DNA of 64,000 nucleotides from Kitasatospora sp. SolWspMP-SS2h (GTDB lineage Bacteria > Actinomycetota > Actinomycetes > Streptomycetales > Streptomycetaceae): positions 124,001 through 188,000 of the forward strand of contig NZ_QLLT01000013.1 of the NCBI RefSeq assembly GCF_003259315.1. The letters run 5' to 3'. Both the position numbers and the translations under genes were made by a program. How positions within the stretch are numbered: the stretch's first letter is position 1; every line of letters begins with the position of its first letter. The notes under the pieces are model-generated. The model worked only from the letters and a program-made list of their open reading frames with translations. It ran no database searches and was not told the DNA's origin. Positions 48,656 to 57,903 of the stretch are shown piece after piece.

Positions 48656-50362
48656 GTGTCTCCCTCCCCCTCCCGGGTCGTCACCGTCCGCTGGGCGGGC
48701 GGTGACGTGCGGCGCGGGCCGCTGACCCTCGGCCAGGCGAACATGGTGCGGTGCATCCTGCGGGACGGCGCCGCGGACGTGGACATCCACGACGTGTGGG
48801 CCGTCCCGGCCGGGGTCTCCGTCGCGGCGGTGCTCGACGCGCTGCGGGCGCTGACGCTGCGGCACGAGGCGCTGCGGACGGTGTTCCCGCACCCCGAGGG
48901 CACCCTCCCCGAGGAGCAACTCGTGTGCTCGGAAGGGGAGTTCACCGTCCGGGTGGTCGACCACGACCCGCTGCCCGAGGACCCGGCGGCCGTCGCCGAC
49001 GCGCTGGCCCGGGAGGTCCGGCTGGCACCGTTCGACCTGGGCCGCGACCACCCGCTGCGGGCCGTGCTGCTGACCGGCGGCGGGGTGCCCGTGCAGCTGG
49101 GGCTGGTGGCCGGGCACGCCGCCGCCGACGGCAGCGCGCTCTCGGTGCTGCGCGAGGAGTGGCTCGACCTGCTGCACGGCCGTGAACTGCCGCCCCTGGA
49201 CGGCACCTTGACGCCGCTGGAGCTGGCCGCCGAGGAGGCCGCCCCGGCCGGACGGCGCAAGGCGGAGGCTTCGCTGCGGTACTGGGAGCGGGTGCTGCGC
49301 ACCGGCCCGCAGGCGATGTTCGCCGAGCCGCGGGCGCTGGTCGCGGGCGGCCCGGCGCCGCGGTTGACGCTGCGCTCGGCGCGCGGCGGCGCGGCGCTGG
49401 CCCGGGCCACGGCCCGGCTGGGGGTGCCGGGTTCGACGGTGCTGCTGACCGCGTGGTGCGCGCTGGTGGCGCACCGGGCGGGGCAGGACGCCTACGTCGG
49501 CGCGGCCCCGACCGCCAACCGCTACAAGTCCGCGCTGGCCCGCACCGTCACCCCGCTGTCGCAGGACGCGCTGCTCCACCTGGAGGTGGCCCGGGCGGCC
49601 GGCTTCGACGCGCTGGTGAAGTCCGCCTGGGCGGCGGCGCTGAACGCCTACCGGCACAGCCGGTTCGACGCGCTGGAGCTGTGGGCGATGATCGACCGGG
49701 TGACCGCCGAGCGCGGCAGCCGGTTCGGGCGGGACGTGGTGTTCAACGACGTGTCCGGCCTGCCGGGGGCGCTGCGTCCGGCCGCCGGGACGGCCGACCC
49801 GGAGCCCGGGTTCGAGCTGACCTGGGGCCCGGAGCAGGTGCTGCCGACCGCGCTGCTCTGCTTCGTCCACCGCCTGGAGCCGGTGCTGGAGCTGGCGCTG
49901 TGGCCGGACCCGCAGCTGTTCGACCGGGACGAGGCGGCGGGCTTCCTGGCCGGTCTGGTCCGGCTGCTGGAGGCGGCGGCCGAGGGCGACGTCCCGCCGG
50001 CCGCGCTGGGCGAGGTCACCGGCGTCCGCCCGCCCGAGCGCGGCGGCGACTGGCGCCTGCTGGACGGCTGCTGGGTCTCCCCCGCCGCGGTCGCCGCCGC
50101 GCTGTCCGCCGCCCTGGACGGCCGCCCGGTGCACGTCGACGCCGACCTGACCGCGTACCTCCCGGACGCGGCGGGCGAGTTGACGCCCGAGCTGGCGCAC
50201 GCCGCCCTGCTGCGGCACCTCCCCGAGCGGCCGGGCGTGCTCGCCCCGCGCCGCTACCTGATCGTGCCGGACGCCCCGGCCGAGCCCGGCCTCCCCCTGG
50301 CCTGGCAGCAGCAGCCGACACTCCTGGAAGGAAGCGGCCGCCCGGCGGCCGACCCGCGATGA
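48656..50362 (+). CDS. Stand-alone NRPS condensation domain
   Basis: 568 residues. The N-lobe reads LTLGQANMVRCILRD ... LTLRHEALRTVFPHP; the active site GHAAADGSALSVL keeps the catalytic His154 and Asp158 of HHxxxDG, with Gly for the first His. The C-lobe has VGAAPTANRYKSAL and RFGRDVVFNDVSG. No A, T or TE domain is attached. It should join an amine or hydroxyl to the aminoacyl group on the free carrier protein. I prefer GTG 48656 because AGG lies 7 bases upstream; ATG 48638 is in frame. Its stop overlaps the MFS start by ATGA. About 100 extra C-terminal residues follow the domain. Confidence 0.85.
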   Translation: MSPSPSRVVTVRWAGGDVRRGPLTLGQANMVRCILRDGAADVDIHDVWAVPAGVSVAAVLDALRALTLRHEALRTVFPHPEGTLPEEQLVCSEGEFTVRVVDHDPLPEDPAAVADALAREVRLAPFDLGRDHPLRAVLLTGGGVPVQLGLVAGHAAADGSALSVLREEWLDLLHGRELPPLDGTLTPLELAAEEAAPAGRRKAEASLRYWERVLRTGPQAMFAEPRALVAGGPAPRLTLRSARGGAALARATARLGVPGSTVLLTAWCALVAHRAGQDAYVGAAPTANRYKSALARTVTPLSQDALLHLEVARAAGFDALVKSAWAAALNAYRHSRFDALELWAMIDRVTAERGSRFGRDVVFNDVSGLPGALRPAAGTADPEPGFELTWGPEQVLPTALLCFVHRLEPVLELALWPDPQLFDRDEAAGFLAGLVRLLEAAAEGDVPPAALGEVTGVRPPERGGDWRLLDGCWVSPAAVAAALSAALDGRPVHVDADLTAYLPDAAGELTPELAHAALLRHLPERPGVLAPRRYLIVPDAPAEPGLPLAWQQQPTLLEGSGRPAADPR

Positions 50363-51675
50363 CCCTTGACGATGACCTGACGGCGCGTCCCCCGTCCGAC
50401 TCCCCCTCCGAGCTGTCCGACCCGCCGTCCGACCCGCCGTCCGGCGCCGGGTCCGGCACCCTGCCCAGCCCCTGGCGCTCGCACCGGTTCCGGATGCTGT
50501 TCGTGGCCCGCAGCTCCTCGCTGCTGGCGGACGGCATGCTGATGGTGTCGCTGACCGCGGCCGTGCTGCGGACGGGCTACGGCGAGAGCGGGGTCGGCTA
50601 CGCGCTGGCCGCGTGGATGGCGCCGATCGTGCTGCTGGTGCTGTTCGGCGGCGTGCTGGCGGACCGCTTCACCCCGCAGCTGATGATGGTCGGCGCGGAC
50701 GCCGTCCGGATGCTGGCCATGCTGGCGCTGGCGCTGCTGCTGGCCACCACCGACGTGTCGCTGTGGCAGATCATGGCGTTGATGGCGCTCTCCGGCGCGG
50801 CGACGGCGATGTTCCAGCCGGGCCTGGCGGGCCTGGTGCCGCGGGTGGCCGAGGACGTCCAGCGGGCCAACGCGCTGCTGCGGATCTCCGAGGCGGTCTG
50901 CACGCTGCTGGGCCCGGGCCTGGCGGGCCTGGTGGTCGGCTACTGGAACGTGGCCGGCTCGTTCACCGTCATCGCGGCGGCGTTCGCGCTCAGCGCGCTG
51001 GGCCTGCTGCCGCTGCGCAACCTGGGCGCGGACAAGGGCGCGGAGGAGCCCGCCGCGCCGATCTGGCAGCGGTTGGCGGTCGGCTGGCGGGAGTTCAGCT
51101 CCCGGCCGTGGCTGTGGGGCGTGATCGCGGTGTGGTCGGTGTACGGGCTGCTGGTGTTCGGCCCGTCGGTGCCGCTGGGCGCGGTCGCGCTGACCGACCA
51201 GCACGGCAGCTCTGGCTACGGCTGGATCGCCTCGGCGGACGGCGCGGGCACCATCGTGGGCGGCCTGCTGGGCATGCGGGTGCGCCCGGCGCGCCCGCTG
51301 GTGGCGGGGGCCTGCGCGATGCTGTTCTTCTCGCTCAACCCGCTGGCCCCGGCGCTGCACTGGTCGTTCGCGCTGACGGCGGCCACCGGGCTGGTCGCGG
51401 GCTGCGGCTTCGCGTTCTGGGGCGTGATGTGGTCGACCAGCGTGCAGACCCACGTCCCGCTGAACGTGCTGAGCCGGGTGTCGGCGTACGACGTGGCCGG
51501 TTCGATCATGGTGATCCCGGTCGGCCGGGCGCTGTCCGGGCCGGTGGCCGCCGCGTTCGGCATCGACCGGGTGCTGCTGTTCGCCGCGCTGGTGGGCCTG
51601 CTGCTGCTGGGGCTGATGATCGCGCTGCCCGCGGTGCGCGGCCTGGGCCGGACGCCGGTGGCCACCGCCGACTGA
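50359..51675 (+). CDS. MFS exporter of the biosynthetic locus
   Basis: 438 residues, 12 predicted membrane helices after a Pro/Ser/Asp-rich 35-residue cytosolic start. The first-loop motif is GGVLADRFTPQLMMVGADAVRML, as in enterobactin-exporter-type (EntS) MFS. ATGA overlap with the condensation gene couples their translation, so it probably exports the product. A hairpin follows. Confidence 0.9.
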   Translation: MTLDDDLTARPPSDSPSELSDPPSDPPSGAGSGTLPSPWRSHRFRMLFVARSSSLLADGMLMVSLTAAVLRTGYGESGVGYALAAWMAPIVLLVLFGGVLADRFTPQLMMVGADAVRMLAMLALALLLATTDVSLWQIMALMALSGAATAMFQPGLAGLVPRVAEDVQRANALLRISEAVCTLLGPGLAGLVVGYWNVAGSFTVIAAAFALSALGLLPLRNLGADKGAEEPAAPIWQRLAVGWREFSSRPWLWGVIAVWSVYGLLVFGPSVPLGAVALTDQHGSSGYGWIASADGAGTIVGGLLGMRVRPARPLVAGACAMLFFSLNPLAPALHWSFALTAATGLVAGCGFAFWGVMWSTSVQTHVPLNVLSRVSAYDVAGSIMVIPVGRALSGPVAAAFGIDRVLLFAALVGLLLLGLMIALPAVRGLGRTPVATAD

Positions 51676-51711
51676 CCCCGGTCCCGGGACCGGGTCCGGG
51701 ACACAGACCGG

Positions 51712-51757
51712 CGGACGGGGGTCCGGCCGCGCCGCCGCGCGGTCGGGCCCCCGTCCG
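51712..51757. terminator. Hairpin after the MFS exporter
   Basis: CGGACGGGGG (51712-51721) pairs with CCCCCGTCCG (51748-51757), and pairing with two G-U steps continues inward. It lies between the convergent MFS and LLM oxidoreductase genes. Confidence 0.75.
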
Positions 51758-51780
51758 TCTGCTCCGCTCCGCCCCCGGGT

Positions 51781-52770
51781 TCAGCCCCGGCCGGGCAGGG
51801 CCGGGGCCAGCGACTCCAGTGCGGCCAGCGGGTCCGGCCCGGCCGGGGTGAGGACCACGCAGGTGGCCCCGGCCGCGTGCCGGGCGGCGATCGCGGCCCG
51901 GGCCTGCGCGGGCGTGCCGGTGACGGTGAGCGCGCGGACCCACGCGGCGGGCATGGTGCGGGCGAACCGGGCGCCGTCGGCACTGGCGGCCCGGTGGGCG
52001 CGGAACTCGGCGGCGAACGGGAGCGGGTCGATGTGCGGCGCCCAGTCGGGTTCGCCGATCGCGGCCAGCCCGGCCCGGACCCGCTCGACGGCGGCCTCCC
52101 CGTCCCCGTGCTCGTCCCCGTCCACGGCCGCGACGTCGTAGGTGATCACCTCGGCGTCGCGGCGGCCCAGGTGCGCCAGCGCGGCGGCGACGTAGGCGGG
52201 CGCGGCGGGTTCGGCGAGCAGCAGCCCGTCGGCCGTCTCCCCGGCCAGCGCCTGCGACTTGGGGCCGCGCACGCCCAGCACCACGGGCGGCACCACGTCG
52301 GGGGTCTCGGTCAGCCGCACGTCCCGGCAGCGCACGTACCGCCCGTCGGCCGGGCCGGGCTCGCCGCGCAGCAGGGCGCGCAGCGCGGTGGTGTACTCGC
52401 GCAGCAGGGTGAGCGGGCTGGCGGGCCAGGCGCCGCCGGACTGCTCCATCCAGGCGCGCATGCCGTGGCCGACGCCCGCGGTGAGGCGGCCGGGGTGGAG
52501 CTGGGCGAGGGTGGCGAGCTCCATCGCGGCGAAGCAGACGTTGCGGGCGCCGGCGGGCAGGATGCCGATGCCGACGGTGATCCGGCGGGTGGCGGCGAGC
52601 ACGGTGGCGGCCTGGGCGATGCCGCCGCGCCAGCCGAGGTCCTCGACCACCCACAGCTCGTCGAAGCCGAGTTCCTCGGCGCGGCGGGCGTACGGGAGGA
52701 TCTGTCGGACCGGCAGGTCGCGGGGCAGCATCACGCCGACCCGGGCGCGCGGGCGGTCGGTGTCCGTCAT
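51781..52770 (-). CDS. LLM-class (luciferase-like) F420/FMN-dependent oxidoreductase
   Basis: 329 residues, TIM barrel. VGVMLPRDLPVRQILPYARRAEELGFDELWVVEDLGWRGG and ITVGIGILPAGARNVCFAAMELATLAQLHPGRLTAGVGHG are the LLM signature; PPVVLGVRGPKSQALAGETADGLLLAEPAAP is the cofactor phosphate part. GGAGCA precedes the ATG at 52770. Likely F420-dependent in this organism; substrate unknown. It is convergent with the cluster exporter, so probably not part of that pathway. Confidence 0.88.
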   Translation of the reverse strand: MTDTDRPRARVGVMLPRDLPVRQILPYARRAEELGFDELWVVEDLGWRGGIAQAATVLAATRRITVGIGILPAGARNVCFAAMELATLAQLHPGRLTAGVGHGMRAWMEQSGGAWPASPLTLLREYTTALRALLRGEPGPADGRYVRCRDVRLTETPDVVPPVVLGVRGPKSQALAGETADGLLLAEPAAPAYVAAALAHLGRRDAEVITYDVAAVDGDEHGDGEAAVERVRAGLAAIGEPDWAPHIDPLPFAAEFRAHRAASADGARFARTMPAAWVRALTVTGTPAQARAAIAARHAAGATCVVLTPAGPDPLAALESLAPALPGRG

Positions 52771-52888
52771 CGGGTGCTCCTTCGGGGGGCGCGGGGCCTC
52801 CCGCACGAGGGGCCCGGGCGACTCATCAGATCATCGACCGCCGGCCCGCGTCGAGGACGTCGCCGAGGCCGCCGGGGCGGTCACCCGG

Positions 52889-54103
52889 TCAGCCCGCCGC
52901 GACCGCCGGTTCCGAGGGCTCCGCCGCCGTCGGCCGGTCCGCGACGGCGACGGCCGCCGGCCCGCGCCGGTCCACCGCCCAGGACACCGCGGCGATCGCG
53001 AACCCGAGCAGCGACAGTCCCGCGCCGACCAGCGACGGCGAGGTCAGGCCGTACCCGGCGTCGAGCGCCAGGCCGCCGAGCCAGGCGCCCATCGCGTTGG
53101 CCAGGTTGAACGCGCCCTGCACGGTGGCGGAGGCCAGCGTCGGCGCGGTGCGCGCCTTCCGGATCACCAGGGTCTGCACGGTCGGGACGGTCGCGAAGCC
53201 CGCCGTGCCGATCAGCACCACCGTCGCGGCGGCCGACCAGCGGGCGTGCGCGGTCAGCGCGAACAGGGCGAGCGCGCCGGCCATCGCCAGGAAGGCCGCG
53301 CAGATCGACGGGCGCAGCGCCCGGTCGGCCGCGTAGCCGCCGATCACGTTGCCGAGGGTCATGCCGACGCCGAACAGGGCCAGCACCAGGGTGACCGAGC
53401 CCTCGGCGAACCCGGCGACGCCGGTGAGGGCGGGGGTGATGTAGGTGTAGCAGGCGAACAGTCCGGCGCAGCCGAACACCACGGTGGTCAGCGCCAGCCA
53501 GAGCTGTCCGCTGCGGAAGGTGGCGAGTTCGCTGCGCAGGCCCGCGCCGGGGTGGCTGGGCAGGTGCGGGACGAGGCGGGCGATGGCGGCGGCGCCGAGC
53601 AGGCCGATCGCCACCACGACGAGCATCGCGGCCCGCCAGCCGAGGTGCTGGCCGAGCAGGGTGGCGGCGGGCACGCCGAGGATGTTCGCCACCGTCAGCC
53701 CGGAGAACATCACCGACACCGCCCGGGCCCGCAGGTGCGGGGCGACCAGTTCGGCGGCGGCCACCGCGCCGGCCCCGAAGAACGCGCCGTGCGGCAGCCC
53801 GGTGATCCGCCGGGCCGCCGCCAGGAAGGCGAAGTTCGGCGCGATCGCGCACAGCAGGTTCCCGAACGTGAACAGCCCCGCCAGCCCGACCAGCACCGTC
53901 TTGCGCGGCAGCTTCGCGGCCACCGCGGTCAGCAGCGGCGCCCCGATCACCACGCCGAGCGCGTAGAGCGAGATCAGCCAGCCCGCCTGCGGGATGGTCC
54001 GGTCCAGGCCGTCGGCGATCTGCGGCAGCAACCCCATCGCGGAGAACTCGGTGGTGCCGATCGCGAACGCGGTCACGGCGAGGGCGACGAGCGCCAGGGG
54101 CAT
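52889..54103 (-). CDS. MFS transporter (AraJ/PbuE-like drug:H+ antiporter family)
   Basis: 404 residues, 12 helices. MPLALVALAVTAFAIGTTEFSAMGLLPQIADGL is the DHA1 start, AVAAKLPRKTVLVGLAGLF the loop 2-3 motif and FFGAGAVAAAELV the fourth helix. GGAGCA precedes the ATG at 54103. It would export small molecules. It lies on the same strand as the FUSC and LLM genes, 100 bp from each, so weak co-transcription is possible. Confidence 0.9.
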   Translation of the reverse strand: MPLALVALAVTAFAIGTTEFSAMGLLPQIADGLDRTIPQAGWLISLYALGVVIGAPLLTAVAAKLPRKTVLVGLAGLFTFGNLLCAIAPNFAFLAAARRITGLPHGAFFGAGAVAAAELVAPHLRARAVSVMFSGLTVANILGVPAATLLGQHLGWRAAMLVVVAIGLLGAAAIARLVPHLPSHPGAGLRSELATFRSGQLWLALTTVVFGCAGLFACYTYITPALTGVAGFAEGSVTLVLALFGVGMTLGNVIGGYAADRALRPSICAAFLAMAGALALFALTAHARWSAAATVVLIGTAGFATVPTVQTLVIRKARTAPTLASATVQGAFNLANAMGAWLGGLALDAGYGLTSPSLVGAGLSLLGFAIAAVSWAVDRRGPAAVAVADRPTAAEPSEPAVAAG

Positions 54104-54202
54104 GCGGGTGCTCCAGCCAACGACAGGGGACGGCGACCGTCCGGAACGGCGCACCGACCGGGCCGCCAACCCCGATGTCAACGTTGTCAGTGCTCACCGA
54201 TC

Positions 54203-56275
54203 CTACCCGCCGCGCGGTCCGCCGGTCCGCGCCGTCCGCGCCGCCCGCCCGGCCGGACGGGCGGCAGCAGGTCGCCCGCGCCGACGGTGCACGCCCGCCG
54301 GGCGCGGGTCTGAGCCGGTCGCCAGGGCCCGGATGCGGCGCACCTCGGCGGCCACGCCCGCGAGTTCGGAGGGCAGTTCGGCCGGCGGCGCGACGGCGGG
54401 CGTCCGGGCGGGGGCGGCGGTCGGGCCGGGGCGGTCGAGGGCGTCGGCGGCGGCGGCGAGGTCCCGGGTGAGGGTGCGGACGGCGGGGGCGGCCGGGGCG
54501 GGGGCGCCGTGGTCGCGCTCGACGGCGTACGCGGTGGCGGCGTCGGCGAGCCGTTCGGCGTGCACGGTCAGGCGCAGCCAGTCCGGTCCGGCCGGTCCGC
54601 CGGGGCGGAGTTCGGCGGCGGCGGTCTCGGCGGCGGCGCGGGCCTGGGCGAGGGTGCGGTAGGCGGTGCGGCGCAGTTCGGCCCGGTCGGCGGCCGGGGC
54701 CCGCTCGCCGTCCCGGTCCGCCGGACCGGCCAGCAGGACGTGGTCGAGGTAGCGCTGGGTGTGCCGGAGCGCGTGCGCGGCGCGCTGGCCGACCCGGGCC
54801 CGGGTGTCGGCCAGGCCGGGGAGGTGGCCGACCAGCAGGACCAGGGCGCAGGCGAGCGCGGTGTCGGCGAGCCGGGCGGGGGCGGCGCCGTGGTCGCCGC
54901 CGGTGGTGGTGAAGGCCAGCACGGTGACGGTGATGACGGCGGTCTGCGCGGCGAAGTGCCGCTGGGCCACGGGTATCAGCGCGCCGGTCGCGGCCACCGC
55001 GGCGACCGGCCACCACGGGCCGGACAGCACCGGCCCGAGCAGCGCGACCAGCAGCACGCCGGCGACCGTCCCGGCGAAGCGGTTGACGACCCGGGAGAAC
55101 AGCGGCCCCAGGTCCGGCTTGACCAGGAACGCGGCGGTGACGGGCAGCCAGTACCAGTGCCCGGTGCGCAGCGCGAGCGCCAGCGCGGCGCTCGCCGCGA
55201 CGCACACCCCGACCCGCACCCCGTACGCCCGGCCGGCCCGGCCCCACGGCCGCACGCCCGGCACCGGGCCGCGCCGCTCCCCCGCCGGCGCGCCCAGCAC
55301 CAGCACGGCCAGCGCCCGCCGCAGCCCGTGCCCGCGCGTCCGGCCGCGGGCGGCGCCGGGACCGGCCGGTCCCGGCGTCCCGCCGAAGGCGAGGGCCGCG
55401 TGCAGGACGGCGCGGTCGAAGGCGGCGGTGGCCGGGGTCTCGGCGGCGGGGACGGGCAGCGGGCCGGGGAGGCGGTCGGTGCGGACGGCGGTGGCCAGGC
55501 GGCGCGGGCCGGTGGCGAGGCGGGCGGGCAGCGGACGGGCGGCGCGCAGCAGCGCGACGCTCGCCTCGCACAGGGCGGACGCGGCGGCGAGCCGGGTGCG
55601 CAGGGCGTGGTCGTGGCCGGTGCGCAGCTGTTCGCCGGCCCGGTCGAGGGCGGCGGTCAGCCGGCGGCGGGCGTTCTCGGCGCGGTCGGTCCCGGCGGCG
55701 TCCAGGGCGTCGGCGAGGGCGTCGAAGACCGCGGCGACGGCCTGCCGTTCGGCGTGCAACGGCCGCGGGTGGCTGGTGAGTTGACGCAGCAGCAGGAGCC
55801 AGGCGGCACCGGCCAGGTAGCAGCCGGCCCGGGCCCAGCCCGGCAGCGGGACGGGCAGGCCGCAGCCGAGCACGGTGAGCACCGTCAGCTGCACGGCGGC
55901 GGCGGAGGCGACCGGCCCGGCGACGCTGACCGCCCCGCAGAGCACCCCGACCGCGCCGAGCAACGGCACCGCCCACCACCCGCCGACGGTACCGACCAGC
56001 AGGCCCAGCGCCCCGGCGAACGCGGGGACGGCCTGCTGCACGGCCCCGGTCCGCCGCCCGGCGGGCCGGTCGTTCACCCCCGCGAACATCGCCCCCAGCC
56101 CGGCAAGCACCCCTTCGGCGGGCCGCCCGGCAGCCAGCGCGACCCCCAGCGGCACCGCCATCCCGGCCGCGCCCCGCACCGTCGCCGCCCAGGGCACCGG
56201 GCCGCGCTGCCAGCGCAGCGGATGGGTCAGCCAGTCCGGTCGCGCCTGTCGCCTGTTCGTGGGAACTCCCTCCAC
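54203..56275 (-). CDS. FUSC-family inner membrane protein (aromatic acid exporter-like)
   Basis: 690 residues in two membrane halves. The first, residues about 30-160, has GVALAAGRPAEGVLAGLGAMFAGVNDRPAGRRTG. A long cytosolic helical region follows, and the second half has YGVRVGVCVAASAALALALRTGHWYWLPVTAAFLVKPDLGPLFSRVVNRFAGTVAGVLL, the FUSC_2 signature (P..G....R...R..GT..G). The C-terminal cytosolic helices complete the fold. Relatives such as AaeB export hydroxylated aromatic acids. The start is a GTG at 56275. No dedicated MFP partner is nearby, as is common in actinobacteria. Confidence 0.88.
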   Translation of the reverse strand: MEGVPTNRRQARPDWLTHPLRWQRGPVPWAATVRGAAGMAVPLGVALAAGRPAEGVLAGLGAMFAGVNDRPAGRRTGAVQQAVPAFAGALGLLVGTVGGWWAVPLLGAVGVLCGAVSVAGPVASAAAVQLTVLTVLGCGLPVPLPGWARAGCYLAGAAWLLLLRQLTSHPRPLHAERQAVAAVFDALADALDAAGTDRAENARRRLTAALDRAGEQLRTGHDHALRTRLAAASALCEASVALLRAARPLPARLATGPRRLATAVRTDRLPGPLPVPAAETPATAAFDRAVLHAALAFGGTPGPAGPGAARGRTRGHGLRRALAVLVLGAPAGERRGPVPGVRPWGRAGRAYGVRVGVCVAASAALALALRTGHWYWLPVTAAFLVKPDLGPLFSRVVNRFAGTVAGVLLVALLGPVLSGPWWPVAAVAATGALIPVAQRHFAAQTAVITVTVLAFTTTGGDHGAAPARLADTALACALVLLVGHLPGLADTRARVGQRAAHALRHTQRYLDHVLLAGPADRDGERAPAADRAELRRTAYRTLAQARAAAETAAAELRPGGPAGPDWLRLTVHAERLADAATAYAVERDHGAPAPAAPAVRTLTRDLAAAADALDRPGPTAAPARTPAVAPPAELPSELAGVAAEVRRIRALATGSDPRPAGVHRRRGRPAAARPAGRAARTARTGGPRGG

Positions 56276-56454
56276 CGGTGAGCCTGCCCCCGCAGCCTAG
56301 GCCCGCCTCTTGTCACGCCCGCTGCACCCGCGTTACGCCCGGATGACACCGGTGGTGGCGGGCCCGCCGCCCGCTGCTCCGGCGCGCCCTCCGCTCCCCC
56401 GTCCTCCCGGCTGCGGTATACCTGCTGGCAACGGCGGCGAGAGGTGGGTGGCGG

Positions 56455-56724
56455 GTGATCCGGCGGCGGGTGCTGGTCTCGGGCACGGTGCAGGGCGTCT
56501 TCTTCCGCGACTCCTGCCGCCGGACGGCCGCCGGGGCGGGCGTGGCGGGCTGGGTGCGCAACCTGCCGGACGGCCGGGTGGAGGCGGTCTTCGAGGGCGA
56601 TCCGGCGGCGGTGGAGCAGTTGGTCGCCTGGATGCGGCACGGCCCGTCCCGCGCGGTGGTCGAGCACGTCGAGGTGGTCGAGGAGCAGCCGGAGGGCCTG
56701 CTGGTCTTCGCCGTCACCACCTGA
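56455..56724 (+). CDS. Acylphosphatase
   Basis: 89 residues: VLVSGTVQGVFFRDSCRRTAAGAGVAGWVRNLPDGRVEAVFEGD. The catalytic Arg is in VFFRDS and the Asn in GWVRNLPDG; the fold ends with strands around VVEHVEVVEE. It hydrolyses carboxyl-phosphates such as acetyl phosphate. GTG start. Divergent from the FUSC gene. Confidence 0.94.
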   Translation: MIRRRVLVSGTVQGVFFRDSCRRTAAGAGVAGWVRNLPDGRVEAVFEGDPAAVEQLVAWMRHGPSRAVVEHVEVVEEQPEGLLVFAVTT

Positions 56725-56880
56725 GCCCGCTGTCCGGCCCCGCCCGGCACCCCGCCCCGCCGGTCCGCGCCTCTTCCCGGGACGGCGGGGGCCGCCGCTC
56801 TCCACGCTCCGAGCTGCCGAACGCGCCGGGCACCGGCCGCCCGGCCCGCCGGTGCCGAGGGCGGCGGGGCCGGGTCGGGG

Positions 56881-57903
56881 TCAGGCGGGGAGTCCGATGG
56901 GGCGTTCGCCGTTGCGGCGCTGCTGGATGACGACGGCGATGACGAGGAGGGCGCCCTGGGCGACGTTCTGCCAGAAGGCGTTGATGCCTTCGACGGTGAG
57001 GCCGTTCTCCAGGCAGCCGAGCAGGGCGACGGCCAGGAGGGTGCCGCCGATGCCGCCCTTGCCGCCCTTGAGGGCGCAGCCGCCGAGGGCGGCGGCGGTG
57101 ATGGCTTTGAGTTCGAGTCCTTCGCTGCCGGAGGTGGGTTGGCCGCTTCCGGTGCGGGCGGTGAGGAGGATGCCGGCGACGGCGGCGACGGCGCCGATGA
57201 GGGCGTAGACGGCGACGAGGTACTTGTTGATGTTGATGCCGGCGAGGCGGGCGGCGGTGTCGTTGCCGCCGATGGCGTAGATGTTGCGGCCGATGTCGGT
57301 GTACTTGAGCAGGAGGTGGACGGCGGCGGCGGTGAGGATGAGGATCCAGACCATGACGGGCAGGCCGGCGATCTTGCCGCGGCCGAGGAAGATGAAGACG
57401 TCGTCGTTGAGGACGTAGCCCTGGGCGCGGCCGTTGGAGACGAGTTGGGCCAGGCCCTTGTAGGCGGCGAGGCCGGCGAGGGTGGCGATGGTGGGGTTGA
57501 CCCGGCCGTAGACGATGATGACGCCGTTGAGGACGCCGATCAGCAGGCCCACGCCGACGGCGGCGGCCATGCCGGCGAAGGGGTTGGCGCCGGCGGAGGT
57601 GAAGGCCATGGCGGAGATGACGGAGGCGACGCCGGCCTGGGAGCCGACGGAGATGTCGAGGCCGCCGCAGATGATGACGACGGTCTGGACGACGGCGAGT
57701 AGGCCGGTGATGGTGGCGGCTTCGGCGATGACCTGCATGTTGGACAGGCTGAGGTAGTTGTCGTTCAGGACGCCGAAGAGGGCGAGGACGACGGCCAGGG
57801 CGCCGATCAGGCTGAGGTTCTGTCCGCCGACGGAGGCCAGCAGCGAGCGGGCGGTGGTGCCGGTGGGCTTGGCGGGTGCCGCCGGCCGGGTGGTGGTGGT
57901 CAC
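56881..57903 (-). CDS. Sugar ABC transporter permease (RbsC-like)
   Basis: 340 residues, about eight to ten membrane helices. GGLDISVGSQAGVASVISAMAF and GRVNPTIATLAGLAAYKGLAQLVSNG are RbsC signatures, and LKAITAAALGGCALKGGKGGIGGTLLAVALLG is the EAA-like ATPase contact. Its GTG start region overlaps the ATPase stop by four bases. Third gene of the operon binding protein - ATPase - permease. Confidence 0.92.
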   Translation of the reverse strand: MTTTTRPAAPAKPTGTTARSLLASVGGQNLSLIGALAVVLALFGVLNDNYLSLSNMQVIAEAATITGLLAVVQTVVIICGGLDISVGSQAGVASVISAMAFTSAGANPFAGMAAAVGVGLLIGVLNGVIIVYGRVNPTIATLAGLAAYKGLAQLVSNGRAQGYVLNDDVFIFLGRGKIAGLPVMVWILILTAAAVHLLLKYTDIGRNIYAIGGNDTAARLAGININKYLVAVYALIGAVAAVAGILLTARTGSGQPTSGSEGLELKAITAAALGGCALKGGKGGIGGTLLAVALLGCLENGLTVEGINAFWQNVAQGALLVIAVVIQQRRNGERPIGLPA

